The translations under genes and the position numbers were made by a program. Of a stretch of 64,000 nt of DNA, positions 1-11,964 are shown piece by piece; the first letter of the stretch is position 1; the number at the start of each line of letters is the position of its first letter. Origin of the DNA: Punica granatum (lineage: Eukaryota; Streptophyta; Magnoliopsida; Myrtales; Lythraceae); contig NC_045127.1 in the NCBI RefSeq assembly GCF_007655135.1, positions 17,517,699 through 17,581,698 on the forward strand. The letters run 5' to 3'. The notes beneath the pieces are model-generated. The model did not search any database, was not told where the DNA came from, and saw only the letters and a program-made list of their open reading frames with translations.

Positions 1-88
1 ACCCATCAAAACAATTGTCGAGAAGCACGAACCTCTAGCTACCGGTTCAAACTTTTGATGAAAGGAACAACAAAATTAACATTAACAA

Positions 89-455
89 GTATAAGATTAA
101 GCACGATGACTGAACCAACCAACAAAATTAACCTCTCTCTCTCTCTCTCTCGATATTAATTTATGTGTTCCCTTCAACAAGATAACAAAATGAACTCTTA
201 TCAGTAAAGTAGAGTTTAGCAAGAATTGAAACCCCTAAATTGCACATTCGACAATCTGTAAAATTCATTTAAGTATAAGATTAAGCATAATGACTGAACC
301 AACAATTAAATTAAGAGCATTCTATTAGGCGAGAAAACCCTAATCTTTTCTACCCTCAATTTTTAAATTCATCCAATTCTGGCGTTCATCAAGAACTTGC
401 CGATTGATCCTTATACAGATTCGAAAAGAAGGACGACCTTCATGATAACCCTGAA

Positions 456-494
<39 letters not shown>

Positions 495-613
495 ATATTA
501 CGTTATGTGTTCCCCTCAATAAGATAAGAAAATGAACTCTTATCAGTAAAGTAGAGTTTAGCAAGAATTGAAATCCCTAAATTGCACATCGACAATCTGT
601 GAAATTCATTTAA
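89..613. repeat. TC-rich partial tandem duplication, block A only
   Basis: The stretch 89-273 (from aagtataagattaagca to aaattcatttaag) is repeated at 271-613. The second copy has about 125 bp of extra sequence and a longer (TC)n tract at 461-490. Block B carries a single copy (about 50,638-50,842) with a (TC)n tract near 50,682-50,720. The unequal TC tracts suggest slippage or unequal exchange after the block duplication. Confidence 0.75.
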
Positions 614-620
614 GCTGCTC

Positions 621-896
621 ATGGAAGACAACGTTCAGCAGCTTCGCTGCTTCGAAGGAGAAGAGATAAAGAGCATTCCATTCATCAACCAAAGGACAAG
701 AGGAGGAGGAGACCGAGACTCTACAGATGAGCCACCTGCATCGTCTATCAAAAAGATCAAAGGAGAGGTGGAGGAGATTGAGACTGCATGCATACGAGCC
801 TTCATCGTCAAAGAAAGAAGAGTAGAAGAAGACATGACCATTATGCCGTCCAAAGAAAAGGGAGAGGGACCAGTGAGTGGACTTAAGTTGCTCTAA
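621..896 (+). CDS. Hypothetical small ORF (91 aa), block A
   Basis: A 91-codon ORF starting MEDNVQQL and rich in Glu, Lys and Arg. I recognise no domain. The first 45 or so codons are conserved in block B (50,850), but there a 1-nt difference changes the frame and shortens the product to 66 aa. It follows a TC-rich stretch that could be a 5' UTR, and an exon of a larger gene cannot be excluded. There is no evidence of splicing partners nearby. It could equally be non-coding duplicated sequence. Confidence 0.25.
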   Translation: MEDNVQQLRCFEGEEIKSIPFINQRTRGGGDRDSTDEPPASSIKKIKGEVEEIETACIRAFIVKERRVEEDMTIMPSKEKGEGPVSGLKLL

Positions 897-999
897 ATCG
901 GAAATTAAATTGGTTGGTCCAGTTCGACTCATAAAAATGCCACATGGTATTAATGTGTTTCTTTGCCCATGATGTGGACTACTAAAATATGACAAGTCA

Positions 1000-1837
1000 G
1001 CTTAATTAACAGAGAAAGTTAGTAAAGGATAAAAACAGAAAAGTCATTAAAGGTACATGACAAAAATAGAAAAAGAATGAAAACAGTAAAGTAGTTAAAA
1101 CTGCAGGACTAAAATATAATTTTTCTTTTCAAAATTAAACTTTGAAATTCCTTTTAAGTGTAATTTTATAAAATTAGTGTTTTACAGCTAATTTCTTCTG
1201 GATATCCTGTCTATATAAACTTTTAGTCTAATGTCTAATCCATAGCTAGGTGTTAACCGATAAAGGCGTGAACATAACGACGTAAAATGTTTTATGATGT
1301 GATCATTTTTTAGGTTAAAAAAAAAGTTTGCCAATTACCTAAAATGCACCTTACTCATGTTCATATTTTCAATCCTCTGCCACAACACCTCCACCGGGCT
1401 CCGCTAGCTCATCTGTAGTCACTGCTACCTTCACTCTATATCCAACAAAATGAATATACTTATCTCGCTTTTCTCAAGGCGAAGAAGCCAGATATGACCT
1501 TTAGGGTGGCTAGATCTAACCTCGTTAGCGACCCTAGAGTTGGGTTCGCCCAACACCCAACTTAGCATGGTTGGGAGCCCTGGACTGGATTAGTCCAACG
1601 CATGGGTCTCTAGACCTGGATAATTTTTAGGTGTTCCATCAGATTCAGTGGCAAGCTAGTATCATAACTTCTTTACTTTTCTGTTTCCAGTAATTGTAAA
1701 AGATGAATACAATAAACATATGTACGATACGTTAAGTGATTAAGTATCACTGCTCCTGCTTAGCATGCAGTACTTTATTTGAATTTCTTGGGATTTGTAT
1801 TTATTTGATAGCGCGCTGTATTTTCATGATTTTTTTT
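1000..1837. other. Intergenic, no gene seen
   Basis: AT-rich sequence collinear with block B (about 51,170-51,805). Near 1,500-1,640 is a SINE-like 3' segment (gactggattagtccaac) also present in block B. About 200 bp (1,650-1,848) has no counterpart in block B. No coding exon is recognisable. Confidence 0.6.
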
Positions 1838-2020
1838 TTCAATCCGGGATGTCCGAGCTTCGCGCGACTAATTCCCGTGGTTTCGTGAACCCCTGGTAGC
1901 GCACGGAGCGGGTAATCACACCAAAGACGCTCTGGTGATTCCATGTGGATTTGAATTCAGGATCATGTAGATATATGAGCTCCTCCTTAACTAATAGACC
2001 AAAGCTCTTAGGGTTCTCTC
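1838..2020 (-). mobile_element. tRNA-derived SINE, minus strand, block A
   Basis: Read on the minus strand, this shows an A-box-like segment (ggtctattagttaagg), a B-box-like segment (gaattcaaatcc) and a 3' body (cacgggaattagtcgcgcg) followed by an A-rich tail at 1,838-1,850. This is the order expected for a Pol III-transcribed plant SINE. The same element sits at the orthologous place in block B, so it predates the duplication. The family name is not certain. Confidence 0.6.
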
Positions 2021-2937
2021 TTTTCTTGATTTATCATATCAAGTAAGTACTGCATTTTTTGAGGACACTTAATAACAAATTATCGAAGACACGAGAGAAA
2101 TATTTAATATGATTATATATTTTTTCTAATGTTTTATTATAAAGAAGGCCATTGGCTTTATTACAAGGAAATAGAAATTCTAAATAAAAATACATAGGCA
2201 GCCACACTGACGAGAATTGAATTTAAAACTTCATAATATTCCTAGCCGATGGCGTGTACTATTGCATGCTGATTACTTTGATCATAATTCGTTCGACAAT
2301 CACTAGTTGTCTTGTAATTTCTTAAGATCGTCATAATATGTGCAGATCCATTTTTCCATGACCTCGACCTCGGTCTACCGTTGCTTTACCAACCAATATG
2401 GATCGGGATCGGAAACATTTGTCCTCCTTGCCTGTATGTCCAAACAATGTGAACCTGCAACAATTGCACGGCATATATACCCGCTGTTAGAACCAAGGGT
2501 CACATAAAACGAGTTTACAGAATATGCTAATAGCTAGCAGATAGTAAAATCTACTTAAAGCATATATATATATACATATATACAGGGAGAGGAACTCACC
2601 TTCGGCTGTATAAACAGCAACAATGGTACCCGAAATGTTTGTCAAAACCCTAGAAATTGATTACCGAAGAAAAATCAGCCATGTGTGGACAATTTTCCGG
2701 GCGAGCTTTCGTGAAATTGAATAGATTAACAGAAGAAAAATCAGCCATGATGCGGTGCTTCTATATATTTCTTGAACTTCGTTATCAAATTAACGATTAC
2801 CCGCCACTGCTAAAAGGATCTTTGAGCCCGTTGGAGAATATGATGTTACTCCCAAATCTTTGGAGAATCAGCTTTATGTCCTGCCTATGTTTTCTTGTTA
2901 CAGAATGCACATATAAGATATCAATGTAGTCGAGATT

Positions 2938-3144
2938 AAATATATCTCTATATAACCAACAAAAGTGTTGGTTGAGTGGTAAACAACTCACCCTCGTAAG
3001 GAGGAGAACACAAGTTCGAACCCCGGGAAGCGCACTTATTGGGAGGAAGAATAACCTTTAATACTCGATCACCCGACTGGATTAGTCAGAATCCATTGGG
3101 ATTCTGGATACCAGGGTATACACCGAAAAATATATCTCTATATA
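2938..3144 (+). mobile_element. tRNA-derived SINE with 17-bp target-site duplication
   Basis: The body (2,955-3,127) has an A-box-like ggttgagtggtaa and a B-box gttcgaacccc, and ends with an A-rich tail (gaaaaa). It is flanked by direct repeats aaatatatctctatata at 2,938-2,954 and 3,128-3,144. Block B lacks it at the same place (about 52,905-52,935), so it inserted into intron 6 of the block A peptidase copy after the duplication. The long TSD fits LINE-assisted target-primed insertion. Confidence 0.85.
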
Positions 3145-3906
3145 TATGGTATGACCGTAATATGACTTACAGTACGATAAAGAAGTGGACGGACGGCATT
3201 GTATGAGCGGCTCAATTACGGTTCAGCTTTTGCGATTATCTCTTAAAAATATGTCTATTAGGAGTTAAATGTATTATTAAGGCCTAAGCAATTGCTTGGT
3301 CGAGGAAGGTCGAACCTAAAAATCGTGTTACCTGACCGCCATAATATGTTGAGATCCAATGGGCCGAGGAGCAACACCATATACACTCTTGCAATAATTT
3401 TTCTGTTTAGACAAGGTCCACTCGGCTGGCTGAAACATAGTTTTGTTGTTGCGGGCCACTGACATCATAATATCACTAAATATCTGCTCAAATAATTGGA
3501 TCAATCACTTAGTTCGAGACAAACTTATTTTATTGAGTCACCACATTTATATACATTCCCAGACGAGCCCTACATAAATGGTAGGATAATCAAGCTTCGA
3601 CATATGGCCTTGATGTATATGTATATTACCTGCCATGAACCTGAAGTATAATTACTTGGGGCTTTAATGTAGCACGTGAGATTAACATAAGTAGCGACGA
3701 CTCCCGCGAATATTTGCTGAAGTGCGCTCAAACTTGGATTGCTATTCACTGCATCACAGAGCTTAGCAACTGGATTTCTGAACGGATCGTTGTATTAAGC
3801 AACTTCGGTGTACATAGAAATCAGATAGTCCTTAAGCTCAGAAGCATCTCTCAATGGCCTAAAATCAGAAAAAAAAAAAAACGCGACTAATTACTGGGAA
3901 ACAATC

Positions 3907-4285
3907 TGTAAGAAATATTATGTATTTACATAATTAAGAAGATAATATCTCAATTAGGTGGCCCTCATGTCATACAATGTATTCCGTGATTTGAATGAGA
4001 TATTTCATATTTTGTGGATCACAATTAATATCATTTTGATGGGATGATATATAAGGAAATAATATTCTGAGGGGTCCCTAGCTCCGCCTTAGTAAAATGG
4101 CCCATGTCTCCATCTAGATATCCTATACAGAGAGATTAGAAGTTAGAAGACACTTTGAGTTTTATCTGTTTTACAGGTTCATCGTGTGACACGTGGAAAA
4201 TCATCAACGTCATTAAAGCAATGACTGGAGGTCAGTTTATTCCGCTGCCTAATTTATTGCTATTAGATTAAATATTAATCTTACA
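3907..4285 (+). repeat. Copia 5' LTR
   Basis: Begins TGTAAGAAATATT and ends AATCTTACA. It differs from the 3' LTR at about 35 of 379 positions by my count (roughly 9%), which points to an old insertion. Confidence 0.95.
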
Positions 4286-4287
4286 GC

Positions 4288-4300
4288 TGGTATCGGAGCC
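4288..4300 (+). other. Copia primer binding site
   Basis: The sequence tggtatcggagcc, two bases after the 5' LTR, matches the usual initiator-tRNA-Met PBS (tggtatcagagcc) with one mismatch. Confidence 0.9.
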
Positions 4301-5639
4301 AACCTTCATGCTATGCTTTAATGCTATAGTTGTGCTTGATGTTTTTATAGTATCATGCAATTAGGGTTTATGATTTATCAGTCGATTAAGGATGATTGAA
4401 TTTTATTCTTGCAATTAGGGTTTCGATCATTGCAATTATTGTTTGTGTTATGTGGTTAATGTGAATTTAGCCTTAATCGAGCCGGATTAGGGTTAATTAA
4501 AGCTAATTAAGGGCCGGATTAGGGTTTTAAGGGCCTCAGTTGGCTGCAGCCAGCCTCTCCGGTGACCAAAGGGGGCGGCCCGCGGGCAAGCCAGCCTGGG
4601 GATGGCGGAGGGACTGCCTCTCTCGCGGTAGAAAACAATCGCAGCCCGATTACTGGTGGTCACGAACCAGACCAGCCACGATCGTGGCCCCTGCCGCTGC
4701 GATCTCAAGTACCCATAGCGGTAGCGACCTGTGAGAGGCCGAGGGGCTGGGTCTCGCGTCATGGGTCATCGGTTGCAGTCCCGGCGACTTGGAATCAGTG
4801 GTGACCTCCTCGATATGCAGTCACAGCGGGTCTCCCGGTCTCAGTCTTCCCGAGCCGTCGCGGCTCTGCTCTCGATCTCTGACTCTCTCTCGAGCTCAAG
4901 CCTAGCCAGCGACAGTTGCGGCCAGTGGCGGCGCGATCGACGTCGTGGAAGACGGTCATGACTGGCGGGCATGGCGGTGGCTCTTAGGATTCCGTGAGAG
5001 GGAGAGGCGGCGCTAGGGTTTCTTTCGGGGCTGGGGAAGAAGTCGGGTGAGGAAGATAAAACCCGCACCCGACCCATATTTTTTTTGTTTAGCCCAACCC
5101 AAATTCAGCCCGATCCGACCCAATCACTTTTGCTGGGCTGGGCTCAAGCCCATTAAGTCAAACTCAGCCCAGTTGACTCAGTTTGACCGGTCTTGTGACC
5201 AGTTTGACTGGTTCAGATCCTGGTTTGACCGGTTCGGGTAACTCTGACCGGTTCTGATTGGTTCAGCTATTTTCTGTCCGGTTCTGATGCTATGTAGTGT
5301 GTTTTTAAGGATATAGGAGTAGCCAAAACACCCTATATAAGGCAAATCATGTATAGTTAAACTACAATATAGTTATTAGCATCAAATTGTAATCGAGTCG
5401 TGAGATTAATCGCTTTGTCCCAAAGGGTAGTTATTAGTCTTGGGACTTAGATTAGTCTGAGAAGGTAAATTTTGGTATTATGGTGGGATTGTTCTATGCC
5501 CAAAGGATTAAGAAATAGTTTCATCGTAATTATCAAATTCGCTTGTCTCATTAGTAAATTCATGCATTTTTGCGGCCTATCCCCAAAGGGATGAGGAATT
5601 TACTATATTTGGTTATTTTTTATTTTGCATAGCACTTAA
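4301..5639 (+). other. Copia 5' leader, non-coding
   Basis: A 1.3 kb leader between PBS and gag. It contains a GC-rich part (4,500-5,050) and several repeats of a gaccggttc motif (5,180-5,280). Short ORFs here show no recognisable protein. Confidence 0.6.
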
Positions 5640-8600
5640 TTGACGTCCTTGATTTTTGCAGCACTTCCTCAATCAGTTTTTGAAAATATTGCTAATGTTC
5701 CTATACTTGATGGACAAAATTTTTCTGACTGGGAGGAGTCGGTTCTTTTCACTCTGGGGTACATGGACCTGGACTATGCGCTTTGTGAGGAGAAGCCACC
5801 TGCTCCCACGGATACAGATGCGCCTGAGGTCAAGGAGAGGTATGAGTGGTGGGAGAAATCCAACCACTTAAGCCTCATGCTCATGAAGTCTCGTGTGAGT
5901 AAAAGCATACGGGGACCTGTTGGTGAGGTGACCAAGGCTAAGGATTTTCTGAAGGCAATTAAGGAATAATTTGCCAAATCAGATAAGGCCTTGGCAAGTA
6001 CCCGGATGAAGAGACTGACTAGCAAGACTTTCGACAGTTCAAAGGGTGTGCGTGCACACATTACAGAAATGTGAGACTTGGCAGCTCAACTCAAGACACT
6101 GAAGATTGATATCTCTGAGCCATTCTTGGTTCACTTCATTCTCAACTCCTTGCCAACTGAGTATGGATTTTTCAAGATCTCCTACAACACACATAAAGAG
6201 GAATGGTCTATTACAGAACTCTTGACCATGTGTGTTCAAGAAGAGGAGAGGATGAAACATGACAAGCCTGAAGTTGCACATTTGGCTACCCGTCCAAAGG
6301 GTAGCGGCAAAAAAGATCATGGGAAGAGGCAATATAAAGTGCCACCTAAGACGGATGGCAGTAAGGTGAAGTGTTTCTTCTGCAGGAATGATGGGCATGT
6401 AAAGAAAGATTGCCCCAAATATAAGAAGTGGCTTGAAAAGAGAGGTATCTCAATTTCTTTAGTATGTCATGAATCATTTTTCGTTGAGGCTCCTAAGAAT
6501 ACATGGTGGATTGACTCTGGTTCTTCAATCCATATTGTGAATACCATGCAGGGATTTCTCAACCTAAGGAATCCAACGGAAAGTAAGAAGTTCGTCTACT
6601 CAGGAAATAAGAGACGCTCTCAAATCGTTGGAGTTGAGACATTTAGGTTAATTCTGTCTTCGAGATATGTTTTAGATTTGAATAATGTCTTTTACATTCC
6701 AGACTTTTCTAGAAACTTGATTTCTATTTCCAAACTGGTTGTATTCGACTACAAGTTTTTATTTGAGAATAAATTGACAATTTTTAGATATGATTCTGAG
6801 ATTGGTAGTGGTACCATGATTGATAATCTCTTTAAAGTTGATTTACATCCCGACTTTGAGCAGAATTATTTATGTTTGCATGCAACTGCTGGTATTAAGA
6901 GAAATCCTGTGGATGAAATTTCCTCTTTACTTTGGCATAAGAGGTTGGGACATATCTCTTTAGAGAGCATTAAGAGATTGGTAAAAGAAGGAGTCTTAAA
7001 GACTCTGGATGACATCGATTTTAAGACTTGTGTGGACTACATGAAGGGAAAGCAGACCAACAAGACATCCAAGGGTTCTTGAAGGAGTTCTGAGCTTCTC
7101 GAAATCATACATATTGATATCTGTGGTCCATTTCCTACTCCTTGTTTTAATGGTCAGAGATATTTTATCTCCTTCATTGATAACCATTCCAGATATATGT
7201 ATCTCTATCTTCTAAATGAAAAGGCGGAAGCTCTTGAGGCTTTCAAATCATTTAAGGCAGGAGTAGAGAAACAGAAAGACAAGAAAATCAAGATCATTAG
7301 ATGTGATAGAGGTGGGGAGTACTACGGACGATACACAGAGAATGGACAAATGAGTGGTCCATTTGCGAAATTCCTCGAAAGTGAAGGTAGAGTTTCTTAA
7401 TAGACAATGCCTGGCACACCACAACAAAATGGTGTTGCTGAAAGGAGGAATAGAACGCTTATGGATATGGTAAGAAGCATGATTGCCCATTCTGAGTTGC
7501 CACTGTCATTATGGAGTGAAACTTTAAAGACCGCTGTGAATATATTAAATAGGGTTCTTACCAAGGCAGTGCCTAAAACACCGTTTGAGATCTGGTGCGG
7601 TTGGAAACCTAGTTTGAATCATTTACACGTATGGGGTTGTCCTGCTGAAGTAAGGGTGTATAATCCTTACATAAAGAAATTGGACACAAGGACCATTAGC
7701 GGTTTTTTCATTGGCTACTCTGTAAATTCCAAGGGTTTCAGGTTCTATTGCCCTTCACACAATCCCCGAATTTTCGAATCAAATAATGCAAGGTTTCTTG
7801 AGGATGTTAAACCTAGTGGGAGTAATGGTACTCGAACTATTGAGTTTGAAGAAGGTCGAGAAGGTGTTTCGGTACCTACAATACCTTTGGTTGCATTAAG
7901 GTATAATCGATCAGTCGATCATAGAGAGCAGCCAAATCAGGAACAAACTGCTCTTGCTGAAGTTATGGTTCAACCAAAAGAGCCAACTTGTACTATTCAG
8001 GGCACTGAACAAGTTGATTTAAGGAGATCCTCAAGAACTAGGAGACCTGTTATTTCTGATGACTATCTTGTATACTTGTGGAGTCCAACTTCGATGTTGG
8101 GCCTAAGGAAGACCCCACAACGTTTTCACAGGCCATGAGTGAGGATAACTCCTCATTTTGGTTAGATACCATGAAGGATGAGTTAGATTCCATGGCTAAG
8201 AATGGAGTCTGGGATCTCGTTGAATTACTAGAAGGGGCGGTAACAATTGGCTACAAATGGGTATATAAAACCAAAAGAGATGCTTTTGGTAATGTCGAAC
8301 GATATAAGGCTAGACTTGTTGCCAAGGGTTTTACTCAAAAGGAAGGTATAAATTACCACGAGACTTTCTCTCCGGTTTCTAAAAAGGACTCGCTCAGGAT
8401 AATTATGGCATTGGTGGCTCATATGGACTTAGAGTTACACCAGATGAATGTGAAAACGGCTTTTCTTAATGGGATCTTGATGAGGAGGTGTACATGAAGC
8501 AACCTAAAGGATTTAATGATGATAGTCATAAAGTGTGTAGGTTAAAGAAATCTATATATGGACTAAAACAAGTATCCCGCCAATGGTATCTAAAGTTTCA

Positions 8601-9667
8601 CAAGGTCATCACTTCGTTCGGATTTTCTGAGAAACTTGTTGATCAATGTATATACCTTAAGGTTAGTGGGAGTAAGTTTATTTTCTTAGTCCTATATGTA
8701 GATGACATACTCCTTGTAAGCAGTGACTTAGGTCTGCTGGAAGAGACTAAGTAGTTTCTCTCTGCTAATTTTGAAATGAATGATATGGATGAAGCCTCTT
8801 ATGTCATTGGCATAGAGATTCACAGAGACAGAAAATAAAGAACTTTAGGACTGTCTCAGAAAGCCTACATTGATAAGATATTGCAGCGATTCGGTATGAA
8901 AGACTGTCGGCCCCCTCCAGCCCCTGTAATCAAAGGGGATAAATTCAATAATGACCAGTCACCTAAGGATGAGTTAGAACTTGAGCAGATGAAGAACATC
9001 CCATATGCATCTGCAGTTGAGAGTTTAATATATGCTCAGGTCTGCACTAGACCTGACATATGTCTGGCAGTTGGATTGCTGGGATGTTACCAGAGTAATC
9101 CTAGGATCCAACATTGGGTTGCTGAAAAGAAAGTGATGAGGTATCTTCAGGGAACCAAGGACTACCGATTGACCTACAAGCGACCATTTGAGGGTGGTTG
9201 GTTATTCGGATGCTGACTTTGCCGGATGTGTAGATTCAAGAAAATCTACTTCAGGATATGTGTTTCTTCTTGCTGGAGGAGTCATTTCCTGGAGGAGTAT
9301 CAAGCAATCTATGGTGACTACATCTACTATGGAGGCAGAGTTTATTACGTGCTATGAAGCCACGACACAGGCACTATGGTTGAAGAATTTCATAAGTGGT
9401 CTTCAAGATGTCGATACCATACAGAGACCAATCTAGATCTATTGTGATAACACAGCTGCAGTGTTATTCTCTAAGAATAACAAAAGTGACAGTAGAAGTA
9501 AGCATATCGATATCAAGTACCTCAGTGTGAGGGAGTATATCAAGAAAGACGTGGTGATTATTGAACACACCGGTACAGATGCTATGATTGCGGATCCAAT
9601 GATCAAAGGTTTACCGGTAAAACAATTCATTGGTCATGTTGGAAGTATGAGCCTATACGCAATATAG
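5640..9667 (+). pseudogene. Copia gag-pol polyprotein, degenerate
   Basis: In order: a gag domain (from 5,640), a CCHC zinc knuckle near 6,370-6,420 (C-X2-C-X4-H-X4-C), a protease DSG motif near 6,512, the integrase HHCC region near 6,930-7,045, the integrase core with the QQNGVAE stretch near 7,420, RT with YVDD near 8,695, and an RNase H segment (ADFAG) near 9,210 to the stop at 9,665. In-frame stops are at 5,967, 6,072, 7,080, 7,398, 7,401, 8,752, 8,836 and 9,434. Frameshifts lie near 8,077, 8,471 and 9,195. The last Cys of the integrase HHCC finger reads Tyr. The order PR-INT-RT-RNaseH defines Copia; the Tnt1-like character is an impression from motif similarity. Confidence 0.95.
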
Positions 9668-10006
9668 TTTTTTTGTTGATATACTTTGAACAAATATGTA
9701 TTACCTTTGTTATTTTAGAGAATAAAGTTGAATTCTATTTCTCATCAATTGCGCAAATAAAGTATTGAATTCATTGGGATATAAAGTAGGAACCATATAA
9801 CTTATTTTAAGTTACAAGTTTCCCTAAAGTACTTATTTTGGGAGTGTTGTACATCATGACACATGGATGGGAATTACTCTCTTACCAAGTATCACCGCCA
9901 TGGTTCTTGTGTAGCATTCTCAGGGTAAGTGGGAGGTTTCCACAGTTCAGGGAATATCAAGTTTGGCCAAATAAAGTTTATCACTCATAAATATTTATGT
10001 CATGGG

Positions 10007-10020
10007 GCCAAGTGGGAGAA
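10007..10020 (+). other. Copia polypurine tract
   Basis: The purine-rich stretch gccaagtgggagaa directly precedes the 3' LTR and is the expected plus-strand primer site. Confidence 0.85.
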
Positions 10021-10399
10021 TGTAAGAAATATTATGTATTTACATAATTAAGGAGATAATATCTCAATTAGGTGGCCCTCATGTCATACAATATATTCCG
10101 TGATTTGAGTGAGATATTTAATATCTTGTGGATTACAGTTAATATCTTTTTGATGGGAGGATATATAAGAAAATAATATTATGAGGGGTCTCTAGCTCCG
10201 TCTTATTAAAAGGGCATGTGTCTCCATCTAAATGTCTCATACGGAGAGGTTAGGAGTTAGAAGACACTTTCAGTTTTATCTGTTTTACAGATTCATCGTG
10301 TGACATGTGCAAAATCATCAACGTCATCAAAGTAATGGCTAGAGGTCAGTTTATTCCGCCGCGTAATTTATTGCTATTAGATTAAATATTAATCTTACA
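10021..10399 (+). repeat. Copia 3' LTR
   Basis: 379 bp with the same ends as the 5' LTR, followed by the right target-site duplication caatc (10,400-10,404). Confidence 0.95.
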
Positions 10400-11964
10400 C
10401 AATCGACTAGCAGAAATCGAGCACCATATAACTGCCATTGAGAAGATAAAACCGGGAAATTGTTCTTACTGTTATGTGCATATATACCTGCAAGTTTTGA
10501 AAGTCTCACTCAGATTCTGGAGTCCGTGGGTCGTGTTGGCTAATTGGTCGATTTCTGACCATGACATTTTTATTGTTTCATAGCAAGTCGGGCTAATTTC
10601 CTGCACAATCGATTGGGATGGACGTGGTTATAGTAAACAATTAGTAGGGAGTTGATTAGAGGAGATCACGCCCAAGTTTAACTTATCTGAAAGACATTGC
10701 TGACAATGGTATAATAACCATAGCGCAGGGTGAAGTTGACGGGGAGAAGAATTGGAGCCGACAAAGCCAACGCCACGAGAGCAATGTGCGAGTACTTTAG
10801 TCGGAACCATGAAGCGAGCACTGAATCGAGTAGATCGATGAAGTAACTCAATGTGGTTTTAGCTAGAGAGGCATGAGAACCTCGTGAAGTACACGTAAAA
10901 AGGTTTAAATCATAGCAAAATTTGTTTCTTCTTTCAGGATAAGACGGCATAGTAACTGAATTTGCTGTTATTATGTGTGACGAAATATGTACGAAATGTG
11001 ATATCATCTCAACTTACTTCCTCCATACGATGCTCCCACGACAATCACAGGGGATTTATGCGCGTCCAATTTTCTCTTCACGTAAGTGATGATGGTTGCA
11101 TAGTCAGCTAAAGCTTGAGCCGAGTTGAAATAGCCACGGGCGTCGGGATTATTGAGCGCTTCTGCTAGACTCAAATTGTACGGAATTGAGTCCCCGTAAA
11201 ATCGATGCTGACATATATATCAATGAAATCTAACTTAATTATTTCACATAATAAATCGAAATCCTGAGTACTTTCAGGGTGGATATATATACTTAGTTTT
11301 CTTTTGTATCGGTCAGATTGACATCATCAAGTGCTCCTTTGGCAATATAATCAATTAAGTCAGGATGCCATACCTCTATGTATAGTATAAGAGCCTTGAA
11401 TTGAGGGGCATTATCGGTAAGAAATCCAACAACAGGTATTTCTCGGGCCAGCTGGTCCTCGGCCCCGAGATAGGCAAAGATGGGCGCGCAGGAATTTGCA
11501 CCGCCCCAGTACTTGAAGTTTATGACGTACTTGTGCTTGAAAGTCGTGTAGCTCTCGGGCCTGTAGTTGAAGTGATCGAGCGTCTGGTTAAAGAAGGAAG
11601 TGCAGTTCTCACTGTTTCTTTCGGCTAGACAGTTCTCATCATTAATTACAGATTCCGTCACCGTGCTTCGGGAGTCCTGCAGGAAACTGATCCCCCGCAC
11701 TAAACTCAGCTTTGGTATCCGATTAAGATGAGGTGTGGCCGAAACGGCAGCAGAAAGAAGAAGTAGCGAAAGCAACAGGGGAAAGAGGCCATAGGTCGAA
11801 GTTATTATGCTGAGGGAAGATATGGCAAATGTCTAAAGGCAGAGGACACATTATATGGGAATTGGAACTGCTTATGTACTTCTCTTCTTATGGATATTTT
11901 GGCCGAAAGTGATTGCTTAATGTGAAACGTGCCGAATGAGTGTACACAGAAACTACACTCACCG

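Larger units (their letters stand above)
3907..10399 (+). mobile_element. Ty1/copia LTR retrotransposon, complete but defective
   Basis: A 6.49 kb element with two 379-bp LTRs (TG...CA), a tRNA-Met-type PBS, a purine-rich tract and gag-PR-INT-RT-RNaseH order typical of Copia. It is flanked by the 5-bp duplication caatc at 3,902-3,906 and 10,400-10,404. Block B has the unoccupied site with a single caatc at 53,696-53,700. It lies in sense orientation to the window, so antisense to the peptidase pseudogene, between its exons 4 and 5. The reading frame is broken in many places, so it cannot move autonomously. Confidence 0.96.
2303..11805 (-). pseudogene. S28 serine carboxypeptidase (Pro-X carboxypeptidase-like) pseudogene, block A
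   Basis: Nine exon remnants match the intact block B gene. On the minus strand they are 11805-11374, 11207-11018, 10820-10687, 10600-10488, 3858-3630, 3483-3332, 2880-2801, 2649-2600 and 2454-2303. Sizes are identical to block B except exon 5 (3 nt shorter) and exon 6 (1 nt shorter). Visible lesions: the start ATG is ATA (11803-11805); the exon 3 donor is AT instead of GT (10685-10686); exon 5 has CAA to TAA (3795-3797); exon 6 has a 1-nt deletion in the Arg-Pro-His-Trp stretch; exon 9 has GAG to TAG (2375-2377). The TATA motif is also altered. The nucleophile motif (GASYGG, end of exon 2) and the Asp motif (exon 7) survive. Intron 4 holds a full copia element and intron 6 a SINE. The family (S28) is well supported; function is lost. 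Confidence 0.93.

Noticed and set aside
606..995. 129-codon minus-strand ORF overlapping the 621-896 ORF
   Set aside because: Its counterpart in block B differs in length and frame and shows no domain; it looks like a shadow ORF.
2961..3040. Possible tRNA gene
   Set aside because: A and B box-like motifs are present, but no cloverleaf with a proper acceptor stem; the flanking 17-bp direct repeats and A-rich tail identify a SINE.
4493..5077. Several overlapping ORFs in the GC-rich copia leader
   Set aside because: GC-rich sequence lowers stop frequency; no frame shows a known domain and the position is the untranslated leader.
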